A stretch of DNA of 21,298 nucleotides from Alphaproteobacteria bacterium (GTDB taxonomy: Bacteria > Pseudomonadota > Alphaproteobacteria > Rickettsiales > JAIXRX01): assembly GCA_027485005.1 (NCBI GenBank), contig JAIXRX010000177.1, positions 1 through 21,298 on the forward strand. Direction: 5' to 3'. The position numbers were made by a program, and so were the translations under genes. Shown one piece after another: positions 6,498 through 14,936 of the stretch; position 1 is the stretch's first letter; each line of letters starts with the position of its first letter. The notes below the pieces were generated by a model. It did not search any database, was not told the DNA's origin, and saw only the letters and a program-made list of their open reading frames with translations.

Positions 6498-6593
6498 CAT
6501 TTCGTTTCGTTTTTTTCGGCGCATCCATATGAGAAACAAAAAGAACCCAAAATCAAAAAACGAAATGGGGTACGCGAAAAAACGAAATGGGGT
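6498..6593. repeat. Direct and inverted repeats in the convergent intergenic gap
   Basis: AAAAAACGAAATGGGGT occurs twice (6555-6571 and 6577-6593), with a 22-bp period ending two bases before the hsdR stop codon. CATTTCGTTT at 6498-6507 is the inverse of their core and is followed by CG and a seven-T run. The gap 6400-6594 separates two convergent genes and otherwise holds no gene. The repeats may help end transcription from both sides or bind a protein. No classic GC-rich terminator stem was found. Confidence 0.55.
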
Positions 6594-6594
6594 G

Positions 6595-9500
6595 TTATTC
6601 AGTCCATTCTTCTGACAATAGTGCGGCTTGCTGCAATACGGTATTTGTTGCCACCTCCTGCAAATCAGGTGGATACCCGTATTTCTTCAGAATACGCTTA
6701 ACGGCCAGCCTCATCTTGGCGCGCACACTTTCCTTTACGGTCCAATCAATTGCCGTATTGCGCTTTACTGTTTCAACCAATTCTCGTGCTATCACTCGTA
6801 GCTGCTCATCTCCTATGACTTCAATTGCACTCTGATTGGTTGAAAGCACATCATAGAAGGCAACTTCGTCGTCATTAAGCCCCAACTTTTCACCTTTTTC
6901 CTGCGCGTGCTTAATATCTTTTGCTAGTGAAATGAGCTCTTCGATTACTTGAGCAGCCTCAACAAGCCGTCCACGATAGCGCTTCATTGTATCATCCAGC
7001 ATTTCTGAAAAGCGTCGCGCTTCAATGAGATTCTTTTTCGAGCGAGTCTTAATTTCATCCTGCAATAGCTTTTTAAGCATTTCCAAGGCAAGATTACGTT
7101 TCTCCATTCCACGGATTTCTGAGAGAAATTCATCGGATAGAATGGAAATATCAGGATTCTTCAGCCCTGCCGCAGCAAAAATATCTATCATCTCAGTTGA
7201 TGCAATGGCTTTGGAAACCAGCTGCTGAATGGCTGTATCCAGCATTTCTGAACCCTTGCCATTACCGCTAGTGCTTTTTGCAAAGGCAGCCCGAATACCT
7301 TGGAAGAAACCAATTTCGTCACGAATGTTGCGCGCCTCATCGCTGGCAGCAGCAAGAGCAAAGGCAGCGGAAAGCTCTAGCGTAGCCTGCATATAGCGAT
7401 TGCGTCCTTCCTCCTGAGAAAGGATGTGTTCCATCGCCGCTGGAATTGCTTTGAGTCTTTCTGCGGGAGTACCAGTTATGGCTTTGCTGTAGTCAAAATC
7501 ATGGAAAAAGTTTTTAGAAATTTCATATTTTTCAATCAGCAAAGCAATTGCCTGATCTTGTGGCACTGCGGTTTCTTCTCTGTCATGCTCGGTATAATTT
7601 ACAAGCGCACGTTTCAGATTATCGGCAATGCCCAGATAATCTACGACTAATCCTCCGGGCTTATCCTTAAATACCCGGTTTACCCGTGCGATTGCCTGCA
7701 TTAGGCCATGTCCTTGCATAGGCTTATCTACATACATGGTATGCAAGCATGGCGCATCAAAGCCTGTCAGCCACATATCACGCACAATAACAAGTTTTAG
7801 AGAGTCTGAAGGATCCTTTACCCTGCGAGCTAATAAATCGCGCCCTGCTTTATTACGGATATGGCGCTGGAATGGCATGGGATCACTAGCTGAGCCAGTC
7901 ATCACTACTTTTACGAAGCCCTCATTATCATCATCGTTATGCCACTGGGGGCGCAATTCTATTATGGCATCATACAGAGCAACGCATATCCTGCGACTCA
8001 TACCCACAATCATGGCTTTGCCATCCATTGCTTCCAGCCGCCGCTCCAAATGATTCACTATATCGCGCGCAATCAAATCTATGCGCTTTTCAGCACCGAC
8101 CAATGCTTCCATTCGCGCCCATTTGCTTTTCAGTTTTTCCTTACGGTCTATCTCTTCGCCTTCGGTCGCCTCTTCAAATTCAGTATCTAAATGTGGGCGC
8201 TCGCTTTCGCTGAGCTCAATTTTGGCCAATCTACTTTCGTAATAGATACGAACAGTTGCCCCATCTTCGACTGCTTGCTGGATGTCGTAGGTATGGATTT
8301 TATCGCCGAACACAGCGTAGGTATCTTTATCTGAAAGCTCAATTGGAGTGCCGGTAAACCCAATGAACGATGCGTTTGGCAAACCATCACGCATATGCCG
8401 GGCAAAACCATCAATAAAATCGTACTGGCTGCGGTGCGCCTCATCAGCAATCACAACAATATTTCTTCTGTCAGAAAGCAGGGGGTAACTTTCTCCACGC
8501 TCCGGTGCGAATTTTTGAATCGTGGTAAAAATCACCCCCCCGGAAGCCACTGAAAGCAATTCTTGAAGGTGCTTTCTGTCTGCGGCCTGTACAGGCGTCT
8601 GCCGGATTAAATCTTTACATATCGAAAATGTGCCAAAAAGCTGGTCATCCAAATCATTCCGGTCAGTCAGAATGATCAGTGTAGGATTCTGCATCGCGGG
8701 ATTTTGAATTATTTTTCCGGCATAGAAAGCCATAGAGAGGCTTTTCCCCGACCCTTGTGTGTGCCAAATCACACCCGCACGTTTATCACCTTTTGGAGAA
8801 GCCGCCTGTACCGTGCATTCAATGGCTTTATTAACGGCATGAAACTGGTGATAACCCGCCGTTTTCTTAATGATGTGGCCGCTATCGACTTCAAAAACTA
8901 CGAAGTTGCGGATAAGATCGAGAAGTACATTCTTTGCAAAGACGCCTTTCAGCAGCGTTTCCAGCTCGGCAGAACCTTTAGGTGCATTCGATATGCCATC
9001 CACCGTGCGCCAAGGCATATAGCGCTCTTGGTTTGCGGTGATTGAGCCTACTCTTGCTTCAATGCCATCTGAAATAACAAGCAGCGCATTGGTGCGAAAC
9101 AGGGAAGAGATTTCATTTTTATAGGTTTGAAGCTGATTAAATGCACCTGTCAGCGTAGTATTTTCATTCACCGCATTCTTTAATTCAATGACTGCAATCG
9201 GCAGGCCATTGATGAAAATGATGATGTCGGGTCGCCGGTTGTGCTTGTTTTCGATGATGGTGAATTGATTGACCGCTAGCCAATCATTATTATCCCATTG
9301 CCCATTCTCAAAATCTGCCAACCGAACAACATCCCCAACAATACTGCCGTCGGCGCGTTTATATTCAACCTCAACGCCTTCCACTAACAGCTTATGGAAT
9401 AGTCGGTTATCTTCATACAGATTGGGAGAGCTGGAGCGGATGATCTTACGATATGCATCATCCTGCGCATAGGAAGGAATGTTGGGGTTTAGTGCTGCAA

Positions 9501-9663
9501 TAGCATCGCGCAATCGCTGCTCAAGAATCACCTGATGATAATCGTTTCGTTCCGCGCCCACCTCGCCAGGTGCAATATCCGGACCATGAATTAAGGTGTA
9601 GCCAAGTTCGCCCAACCATTCAAAAGCCGCTAATTCAACAATGTTCTCATTGAAGTTGCTCAT
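6595..9663 (-). CDS. hsdR: Type I restriction endonuclease subunit R
   Basis: A 1022-residue HsdR, the translocating and cutting subunit of a type I restriction enzyme. It has an N-terminal PD-(D/E)XK nuclease with D146 and ELK (E160, K162). The SF2 motor follows, with Walker A QGSGKS (303-308), DEAH (407-410) and TGTP (437-440). A long helical C-terminus for assembly with HsdM/HsdS completes it. Length is normal and all key motifs are intact. It is the last gene of the operon; its ATG overlaps the stop of the Mrr gene (ATGA). It would cut unmodified foreign DNA after ATP-driven translocation once recruited by HsdM2S. Confidence 0.95.
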   Translation of the reverse strand: MSNFNENIVELAAFEWLGELGYTLIHGPDIAPGEVGAERNDYHQVILEQRLRDAIAALNPNIPSYAQDDAYRKIIRSSSPNLYEDNRLFHKLLVEGVEVEYKRADGSIVGDVVRLADFENGQWDNNDWLAVNQFTIIENKHNRRPDIIIFINGLPIAVIELKNAVNENTTLTGAFNQLQTYKNEISSLFRTNALLVISDGIEARVGSITANQERYMPWRTVDGISNAPKGSAELETLLKGVFAKNVLLDLIRNFVVFEVDSGHIIKKTAGYHQFHAVNKAIECTVQAASPKGDKRAGVIWHTQGSGKSLSMAFYAGKIIQNPAMQNPTLIILTDRNDLDDQLFGTFSICKDLIRQTPVQAADRKHLQELLSVASGGVIFTTIQKFAPERGESYPLLSDRRNIVVIADEAHRSQYDFIDGFARHMRDGLPNASFIGFTGTPIELSDKDTYAVFGDKIHTYDIQQAVEDGATVRIYYESRLAKIELSESERPHLDTEFEEATEGEEIDRKEKLKSKWARMEALVGAEKRIDLIARDIVNHLERRLEAMDGKAMIVGMSRRICVALYDAIIELRPQWHNDDDNEGFVKVVMTGSASDPMPFQRHIRNKAGRDLLARRVKDPSDSLKLVIVRDMWLTGFDAPCLHTMYVDKPMQGHGLMQAIARVNRVFKDKPGGLVVDYLGIADNLKRALVNYTEHDREETAVPQDQAIALLIEKYEISKNFFHDFDYSKAITGTPAERLKAIPAAMEHILSQEEGRNRYMQATLELSAAFALAAASDEARNIRDEIGFFQGIRAAFAKSTSGNGKGSEMLDTAIQQLVSKAIASTEMIDIFAAAGLKNPDISILSDEFLSEIRGMEKRNLALEMLKKLLQDEIKTRSKKNLIEARRFSEMLDDTMKRYRGRLVEAAQVIEELISLAKDIKHAQEKGEKLGLNDDEVAFYDVLSTNQSAIEVIGDEQLRVIARELVETVKRNTAIDWTVKESVRAKMRLAVKRILKKYGYPPDLQEVATNTVLQQAALLSEEWTE

Positions 9664-10679
9664 GCGCGCACCAATCCTGGACGCAAACCTAAACGCTCCT
9701 GAAACTCGTTTGGTATATCATTCCAATGCTCGACCAACAGATCAACCAATTGGTTTCCATTTATAAGGCCGATGCGTGGGAAATTAGGGTCGGATGCAAT
9801 ATCGCTAGCTGCCGTTTGGAAATCGGCGGTAGTAATAAACGCACCTTGCCCGTCGCGCGGGATAGATTTACGCAAATCTTTGACCACATTGGCGGTAATT
9901 TTTGTGCCTAATTTATAGCGTTTTGCTTGTACGAAAACCCTGACCTTCGCTAGGTTGGCCACGTTCAGTTCACCCGTCGCATCAACGCCGCCATCATGAA
10001 CCTTGCCTGTATGCTCGGAGCCTTCAAAACCCAGTGCGGTTAAAAGATGGGTTATGAGGATTTCAAATTCCTTGTCATCAAGTTCTAACACCTGCTCAAG
10101 TACTACCCGGTGCGGATCGTACACAGCCGCTGCCTTACGCTCTCCCGGTGCTTGCTTGCCGATTTTCTCTAGGAATTCATCACGCTGTGAAACTGCAAAA
10201 ACGGTAAGTGAGGAACGGATGGTATTTTGGAACGGCACAGAAAAATCGCTCCGGCGCAAGCGGTCGGGTGACCAATTCACTTTACGCCGCTGGCGGTATG
10301 GGCAACCGTCGTCACCTGCATGATGATAATAGGATGTATCGTCGGCCATAACGCCGTAATGCAACCATTCCGTATCTGCTGCCGGTGTGATGACATAATC
10401 GCCTGCTTTAATCTCCAGCAAAAAACGAGAGATTTGTCCCACCTGCTGACCAACGACGATATTGCTGGTTTGGTCAGGATGCGCGGCGCGATATAGCGCA
10501 GCGAGCTCTTCACGGGTTGTTACCTGTGAAAGATCGCCGCTCATGCCATAACCAATGGCGACATAGCCGCCCTTAACAAAGTGCTCGGTATATGTGCCAA
10601 ACTCAGCCCGCACACAGTAAACGTAAGGAATGCCACTATAGAAACGAGCGATTTGCTCTGGCGTCATTGCTTTACTCAT
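9660..10679 (-). CDS. Mrr-family restriction endonuclease with PUA/EVE-like N-terminus
   Basis: A 339-residue protein. The C-terminal half (about 195-320) is an Mrr-type PD-(D/E)XK nuclease: FE at 204-205 area, DGGVD (D233) and QAKRYK (Q251, K253). The N-terminal half (about 15-120), with YVYCVRAEFGTY and a KAGDYVITP motif, resembles PUA-superfamily EVE-like domains, which in other systems read modified bases. I infer a type IV-like nuclease acting on modified DNA. It is translationally coupled on both sides (4-bp overlaps with hsdS and hsdR), so it is made together with the type I enzyme. An accessory role in the type I complex is an alternative. Confidence 0.85.
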   Translation of the reverse strand: MSKAMTPEQIARFYSGIPYVYCVRAEFGTYTEHFVKGGYVAIGYGMSGDLSQVTTREELAALYRAAHPDQTSNIVVGQQVGQISRFLLEIKAGDYVITPAADTEWLHYGVMADDTSYYHHAGDDGCPYRQRRKVNWSPDRLRRSDFSVPFQNTIRSSLTVFAVSQRDEFLEKIGKQAPGERKAAAVYDPHRVVLEQVLELDDKEFEILITHLLTALGFEGSEHTGKVHDGGVDATGELNVANLAKVRVFVQAKRYKLGTKITANVVKDLRKSIPRDGQGAFITTADFQTAASDIASDPNFPRIGLINGNQLVDLLVEHWNDIPNEFQERLGLRPGLVRA

Positions 10680-12265
10680 ACCGCCTCCCTAATTTTGGAT
10701 GCAGCATCCACACGCAACTCTCCAGAAATGAGCTTAGAAATCAAATTATCCCGCAACTCGCTTAATATATAATTCTGCTCCAGATTTCGCTGTATTTGTC
10801 CCAATATCGGATTTGCGACATTGCAAAATGCTTCCAATACTTTGGGGGGAGGAAAAGCGATTTTAAGGAATTTCAAATCTTTTACAGTCACATGTCCCAA
10901 ACCGGTTGTCTGTTTATTCCGTGCAATTTCAATGAATGTTTGCTTTAAGCTACGCAGCAAAAAGTAAACAAAACAGCGTTGAGTATCATTCTTTGTAAGA
11001 ACTCTAAATATATGCTGATTCAGCCATCCCTTGCCACCAACCCAAATAAAAGTATCAATGGACGTATCGGGACTACCCGACCATGAAAAAAGGATCTCTC
11101 CTGTATCTATAAGATACTTCTCTCCAAGCCGAGTATTTGTATATTTAGTTCCATTTCCTACACCATTTTTTAATTCGGCAATTTTTATTACTGGAAGCGC
11201 ATCTTCTGCGTTCGTGAAATGCATATTTTTGTAGGCAGCTCCGTTAATGAAATCTGCGCAAGAATACACGTCTTTCCATACCCAGCTTGTTGGAAGTCCA
11301 TCCTCAATGGTATTTGGAAATAACTTTAATATTTCTTTCGGAAATAGCGTCTTATTTTCCTTATTCATATTTGCAAAAATTGGGTCAAAATCGATGAACC
11401 ATGCCTTAAAAAGGTTTGATGCGAATTCTTGCAAAGATAGATTCATCTGCGTGTTTATATCAATTTTAGCATCTAAATTCTTTAGCAGCTCTGCAATCGC
11501 GCGCTGCTCAGACAATGGCGGCAGCCCGACTGTAATATGATCAAATGCAGATGTGGGAACACGCTGCCTCCCTGATGATCCCGTCATTTGATTGATGGCA
11601 AAAGTACGCACTTCTGGTGAAGTCACCAGATAGTATATGAATTCGTTATCGCTAACTTCAGGACGCCCGCGAAAAACAATAAACTCTGTCGAGCCATGCG
11701 CTACGTCTGCGTCATTTTCGCCCCTAAACATAGCAATTTTGCCATTCTCTAGGCATGGGGTGATTCGGGCTAATAACGTATCACCATGCGTAAATTTTGC
11801 CCCGCCACCCGAGTACGGTCTTTGCTCGGAGGCCTCAACAAACTTTCTGCCGGGCTCAATCGCCGCCATGTCCACGAATGGATAAACGGTTTCTTTTGCA
11901 AGCTTGACCGTAGGGTTTATCAATGCCGCATCAGAAAGCCGCCGATAGCTCCACCCCTTATCTTCCGGCGATTTAATGACCTCATTTCGCTGCTCAATAA
12001 TTTTTCTAAAATCCGATTTAATGCTCGCCCAGTCCACCACATCAACTTTGTACGGCAAGTTGGAATTGCTTAGCTCATCTCGTAGGGCAGCTAGCGTTTC
12101 AAAGGGAATCTTTTCCTCACCCATTACACATATATCTAGATCGGATGTATCCCGCGCCGTCCATTTCACCCGCGAACCAAACGCCACGACCTGACGATCA
12201 GGAACATGCAATTTCAACGCGTTCTTTATGAGCTCGAGGTGATCTGGACGAACATCAATTTGCAT
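10676..12265 (-). CDS. hsdS: MNT nucleotidyltransferase domain fused to type I specificity subunit HsdS
   Basis: A 529-residue fusion. Residues 1 to about 95 are a minimal nucleotidyltransferase: G30-S31, ten residues, then D42-L-D44, a perfect GSX10DXD motif, with third acidic position D75. This is the signature of MNT antitoxins. Residues about 105-529 are a typical HsdS with two target recognition domains, a central conserved helical region (about 250-295, PPLSEQRAIAELL) and a C-terminal one (about 490-515). The start at 12265 has GGAGG 9 nt upstream; an earlier in-frame ATG has less support. It overlaps the HEPN toxin gene by 11 bp. The known MNT role is to AMPylate a tyrosine of its HEPN partner; here the antitoxin would be part of the DNA-recognition subunit. 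No frameshift or stop separates the two domains. Confidence 0.9.
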   Translation of the reverse strand: MQIDVRPDHLELIKNALKLHVPDRQVVAFGSRVKWTARDTSDLDICVMGEEKIPFETLAALRDELSNSNLPYKVDVVDWASIKSDFRKIIEQRNEVIKSPEDKGWSYRRLSDAALINPTVKLAKETVYPFVDMAAIEPGRKFVEASEQRPYSGGGAKFTHGDTLLARITPCLENGKIAMFRGENDADVAHGSTEFIVFRGRPEVSDNEFIYYLVTSPEVRTFAINQMTGSSGRQRVPTSAFDHITVGLPPLSEQRAIAELLKNLDAKIDINTQMNLSLQEFASNLFKAWFIDFDPIFANMNKENKTLFPKEILKLFPNTIEDGLPTSWVWKDVYSCADFINGAAYKNMHFTNAEDALPVIKIAELKNGVGNGTKYTNTRLGEKYLIDTGEILFSWSGSPDTSIDTFIWVGGKGWLNQHIFRVLTKNDTQRCFVYFLLRSLKQTFIEIARNKQTTGLGHVTVKDLKFLKIAFPPPKVLEAFCNVANPILGQIQRNLEQNYILSELRDNLISKLISGELRVDAASKIREAV

Positions 12266-12656
12266 CCCGTAGCGCCTCCAGCAGTTTTTTTGCATCTGGC
12301 AAAAACAACCCCGCACGCTCAAACACAGTCTTTGCGGTTTCAGGGTTATAGGTATGGGAAGTTTCGTTTCTTGCCTCGTAATGACCTATCCATTTTTCCG
12401 CATCAGCAATAATTTTTAGGCGCGCAGCTTCCCTGAATATATCTTTTTTGGTGCGGATCACCGACTCATCGACCTGAGCAATGATTTTCAAATATCGCTG
12501 GATCAGTTTCCAAGCCAAATCCATCGTATATTCGAAGCGTTGGATAACGCCATCGCGGTACAGTTCGTTTGCGGGTTCATTTTGTGCGACATCCAGCCCT
12601 TTTGATAACTGCACAATTGCCTTTTCCAGAGGCTCTAAACTTAACTCTTCGCTCAT
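12255..12656 (-). CDS. HEPN-domain toxin (HepT/HI0074 family)
   Basis: A 133-residue helical protein of the family often named nucleotidyltransferase substrate binding protein. It contains the family segment RDGVIQRFEYTMDLAWKLIQ (34-53) and RNETSHTY at 96-103, a perfect RX4HXY motif with R96, H101 and Y103. In characterised HEPN/MNT toxin-antitoxin pairs, HEPN is an RNase toxin and the MNT partner AMPylates the motif tyrosine to neutralise it. The partner here is the N-terminal domain of the next gene, HsdS. The start overlaps the hsdM stop (ATGA), so the toxin is translated right after the methylase. All motif residues are intact, suggesting an active toxin. Confidence 0.92.
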   Translation of the reverse strand: MSEELSLEPLEKAIVQLSKGLDVAQNEPANELYRDGVIQRFEYTMDLAWKLIQRYLKIIAQVDESVIRTKKDIFREAARLKIIADAEKWIGHYEARNETSHTYNPETAKTVFERAGLFLPDAKKLLEALRDAN

Positions 12657-14233
12657 AACTTATACCCCACCTTAGCTAGCTGCTTTTTAATCTCGTTATC
12701 GAGTGTCTGTGATTGCGACATTTGCTGTTCAAGCTGGGATGTTAGGCGCTTCATTTTTTCTTCAAAAGATTCGGCATCATCTTCCAATTCTTCCGTGCCT
12801 ACATATCTACCCGGCGTAAGAACAAAGCCATGCCCTTGGACATCCTTTAGCTTTGCGGATTTGCAGAATCCGGCAATGTCTTGATAGCCCTTTTTAAAAG
12901 CTTCATGCGTTACTTTCTCTCCACGCCATGCGTGATAGGCATCCGCGATATATTTAATGTCTTTTTGAGGATCAAATTCCCTGCGCGTGCGATCAACCAT
13001 GTGGCCAAGCTTACGCGCGTCGATGAAAAGAATTTCACCGCGACGGTCGCGCAATTTTCCTTTAGCGACTAAGCCGTTGTTGCGTCCCTTGGATAAGAAC
13101 CACAAACAGACCGGTATTTGCGTGGAATAGAAAAGCTGCCCCGGCAACGCTACCATGCAATCAACCCAATCGCCTTCCACCATCTTTTGACGAATTTCGC
13201 CTTCGCCGCTGGTATTGGAGCTCATGGATCCATTGGCCAGCACCACACCCGCAACGCCATTGGGGCGCAGGTGGTGCATAATATGCTGCAACCACGCGAA
13301 GTTCGCGTTATTTGCGGGCGGCACGCCGTACTTCCAGCGCACATCATCCTTCAAGCGTTCACCGCCCCAATCAGAGATATTGAAGGGTGGGTTGGCCAAA
13401 ACATAATCCGCCTGCAAATCCTTATGCAGATCGTTATGGAAGGTATCCGCGTTGGTAGAGCCAATATTGCATGAAATGCCACGAATGGCCAAATTCATGC
13501 GGCATAAACGCCATGTGGTGTGATTTGATTCCTGCCCGTAAACAGAAATATCATCACGTTTTCCGTCGTGCTCTTCGACAAATTTTTCCGACTGCACGAA
13601 CATTCCGCCGGACCCACAGCACGGGTCATAAACTCGACCTTTATAGGGCTCCAGCATCTCAACCAGCAACCCAACAACTGATTGTGGGGTATAAAATTCC
13701 CCACCACCTTTTCCCTCAGCGCTTGCGAAACGATTGAGAAAATACTCATAGGTCTGACCTAAAATATCTTTGCTGCGGCTTAAGCTATCGCCCATCCCGA
13801 TGGAGCTGATGAGATCAATCAATTCACCAAGGCGTTGTTTGTCTAGGCCTTGTCGAGCATAATTCTGCGGCAGCACACCTTTTAATTCTGTGTTCTCAAC
13901 TTCGATTGAGTGCATCGCCTCATCAATTACTTTGCCGATAGTAGGAGCCTTCGCCTGACCGCGAATTAAAGACCAACGCGCTTTTGCGGGAACCCAAAAA
14001 ATATTATCGGCAATATATTCATCTCTATCTTCCGGCTCACCGCCGTCTTTTTTGATAAGCTCGTATTTTTCTTCAAAGGCATCGGAAATATATTTGAGGA
14101 ATATAAGGCCAAGTGCAATGTGCTTATATTCTGCCGGGTCCATATGGCCACGCATTTTATCAGCCGCCGCCCATAGCTTTTGCTCAAGTTCGGTAGTCGT
14201 GTCGGTTTTCTTTTTTGAGGGTGCTTTTGCCAT
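12653..14233 (-). CDS. hsdM: Type I DNA methyltransferase subunit M
   Basis: A 526-residue N6-adenine methyltransferase of a type I system. An N-terminal helical domain (about 10-150) precedes the catalytic domain with SAM motif DPCCGSGG (203-210) and NPPF (281-284). The C-terminal end (about 490-526) is a coiled coil for contact with HsdS. The length is normal. It starts one base after the stop of the RHH gene (TAG-T-ATG) without its own Shine-Dalgarno sequence, so translation is probably coupled. It modifies the target sequence of the HsdS domain and forms the M2S core. Confidence 0.95.
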   Translation of the reverse strand: MAKAPSKKKTDTTTELEQKLWAAADKMRGHMDPAEYKHIALGLIFLKYISDAFEEKYELIKKDGGEPEDRDEYIADNIFWVPAKARWSLIRGQAKAPTIGKVIDEAMHSIEVENTELKGVLPQNYARQGLDKQRLGELIDLISSIGMGDSLSRSKDILGQTYEYFLNRFASAEGKGGGEFYTPQSVVGLLVEMLEPYKGRVYDPCCGSGGMFVQSEKFVEEHDGKRDDISVYGQESNHTTWRLCRMNLAIRGISCNIGSTNADTFHNDLHKDLQADYVLANPPFNISDWGGERLKDDVRWKYGVPPANNANFAWLQHIMHHLRPNGVAGVVLANGSMSSNTSGEGEIRQKMVEGDWVDCMVALPGQLFYSTQIPVCLWFLSKGRNNGLVAKGKLRDRRGEILFIDARKLGHMVDRTRREFDPQKDIKYIADAYHAWRGEKVTHEAFKKGYQDIAGFCKSAKLKDVQGHGFVLTPGRYVGTEELEDDAESFEEKMKRLTSQLEQQMSQSQTLDNEIKKQLAKVGYKL

Positions 14234-14234
14234 A

Positions 14235-14417
14235 CTATTTTCGTTTCAATTTTAAGTTGGCAATAGCTTCTGGCTTATTAAGCAATTCCGCAATCGCAAG
14301 CCTAATTACCCAAGCAACAGAAACATCATTGGCTTCCGCAATGGTTTCGACTTTTCGATATTGTTCTTCCGGTAAAATCACCGATGAGCGAACGGTTTTT
14401 TTGTGCTTTGTTGCCAT
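14235..14417 (-). CDS. Ribbon-helix-helix regulator heading the restriction operon
   Basis: A 60-residue basic protein. VRSSVILPEEQYRKVETIAE and the following helix VSVAWVIRLAIAELL fit a CopG/Arc ribbon-helix-helix fold. The ATG at 14417 has GAGGAG 7 nt upstream; an upstream in-frame TTG would run through that site and is rejected. It is the first gene of the hsd operon and probably represses its own promoter, where an inverted repeat overlaps the -10 box. Such control would stage expression of methylase, toxin and nuclease after the island enters a new cell. It could also be an antitoxin-like regulator. Confidence 0.8.
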   Translation of the reverse strand: MATKHKKTVRSSVILPEEQYRKVETIAEANDVSVAWVIRLAIAELLNKPEAIANLKLKRK

Positions 14418-14454
14418 TACTTGTCTCCTCAAGTGCGGTTAGCATAGAAGACAG

Positions 14455-14487
14455 TGGTGTATTTTGCACCATTTTTCTAAATGTCAA
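14455..14487 (-). promoter_or_regulatory. Promoter and operator of the hsd operon
   Basis: On the minus strand a consensus -35 box TTGACA (plus-strand 14482-14487) is followed after 15 bp by CAAAAT (14461-14466), a -10 box matching four of six bases. The inverted repeat TGGTG-N7-CACCA (14455-14459 and 14467-14471) spans the -10 box, a typical place for a repressor site. The neighbouring RHH protein is the natural candidate. The spacer is shorter than ideal. Confidence 0.5.
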
Positions 14488-14541
14488 TCTCAAGCCCTGT
14501 CTTAGCCTAGAGATGCAAGCTTTGGCGTGTCTTATTTCGGT

Positions 14542-14829
14542 TTACACTGCCAGCAATAAGCGGTTCAATTTATCGGCTAATGCGTGGCTGGTATCGCCAG
14601 CGCCCAACTCGAATGATTCATGGCTCTTCAGCGCATAGACGGCCTGACGCAACCCATCGACCAAATCATAACTGGCGACTAGCAGCCGCGCTGCCTTTTC
14701 CTGCACTTCTATCGGCTGATTCTCATTCGTTTCCGCGATGGGCTCGCAATCCGAATAGATGCGGAAGCAGGGAATATCTTTATCATCCTGACCAAGATAC
14801 GGCTCATATTCATACGCCATGTTGTGCAT
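14542..14829 (-). CDS. Phage-like conserved hypothetical protein
   Basis: A 95-residue acidic protein. The first half contains CFRIYSDCEPIAETNENQP. The second has EKAARLLVASYDLVDGLRQAV, close to the helical pattern seen in many small phage and prophage proteins of unknown role. A GGGG stretch lies 7 nt before the ATG at 14829; a second ATG at 14820 is possible. It reads in the same direction as the regulators upstream and the hsd operon downstream. It is separated from hsd by a promoter, so it belongs to the upstream unit. Function unknown. Confidence 0.6.
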   Translation of the reverse strand: MHNMAYEYEPYLGQDDKDIPCFRIYSDCEPIAETNENQPIEVQEKAARLLVASYDLVDGLRQAVYALKSHESFELGAGDTSHALADKLNRLLLAV

Positions 14830-14843
14830 CGTATTGCCCCTAT

Positions 14844-14936
14844 TTAGTTTTTTGTAAGCCTTCGGCTCATTCTTGGCTCAGATTTTCTTGCTACTTTTCT
14901 TGTTAGTTTTCTTGTTAGTTTTATCGGCTCAATCAT
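14844..14936 (-). CDS. Possible 30-residue basic peptide with LTRK repeats
   Basis: An ATG at 14936 overlaps the stop of the preceding HTH gene by 8 bp and opens a 30-residue frame. Its middle comes from three tandem 12-bp units (AACTAACAAGAA twice and one variant) and reads LTRKLTRKVARK. The overlap and the in-frame repeat make a coupled small gene conceivable, but nothing else supports it. The region may simply be a repeat-bearing spacer. Confidence 0.25.
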   Translation of the reverse strand: MIEPIKLTRKLTRKVARKSEPRMSRRLTKN

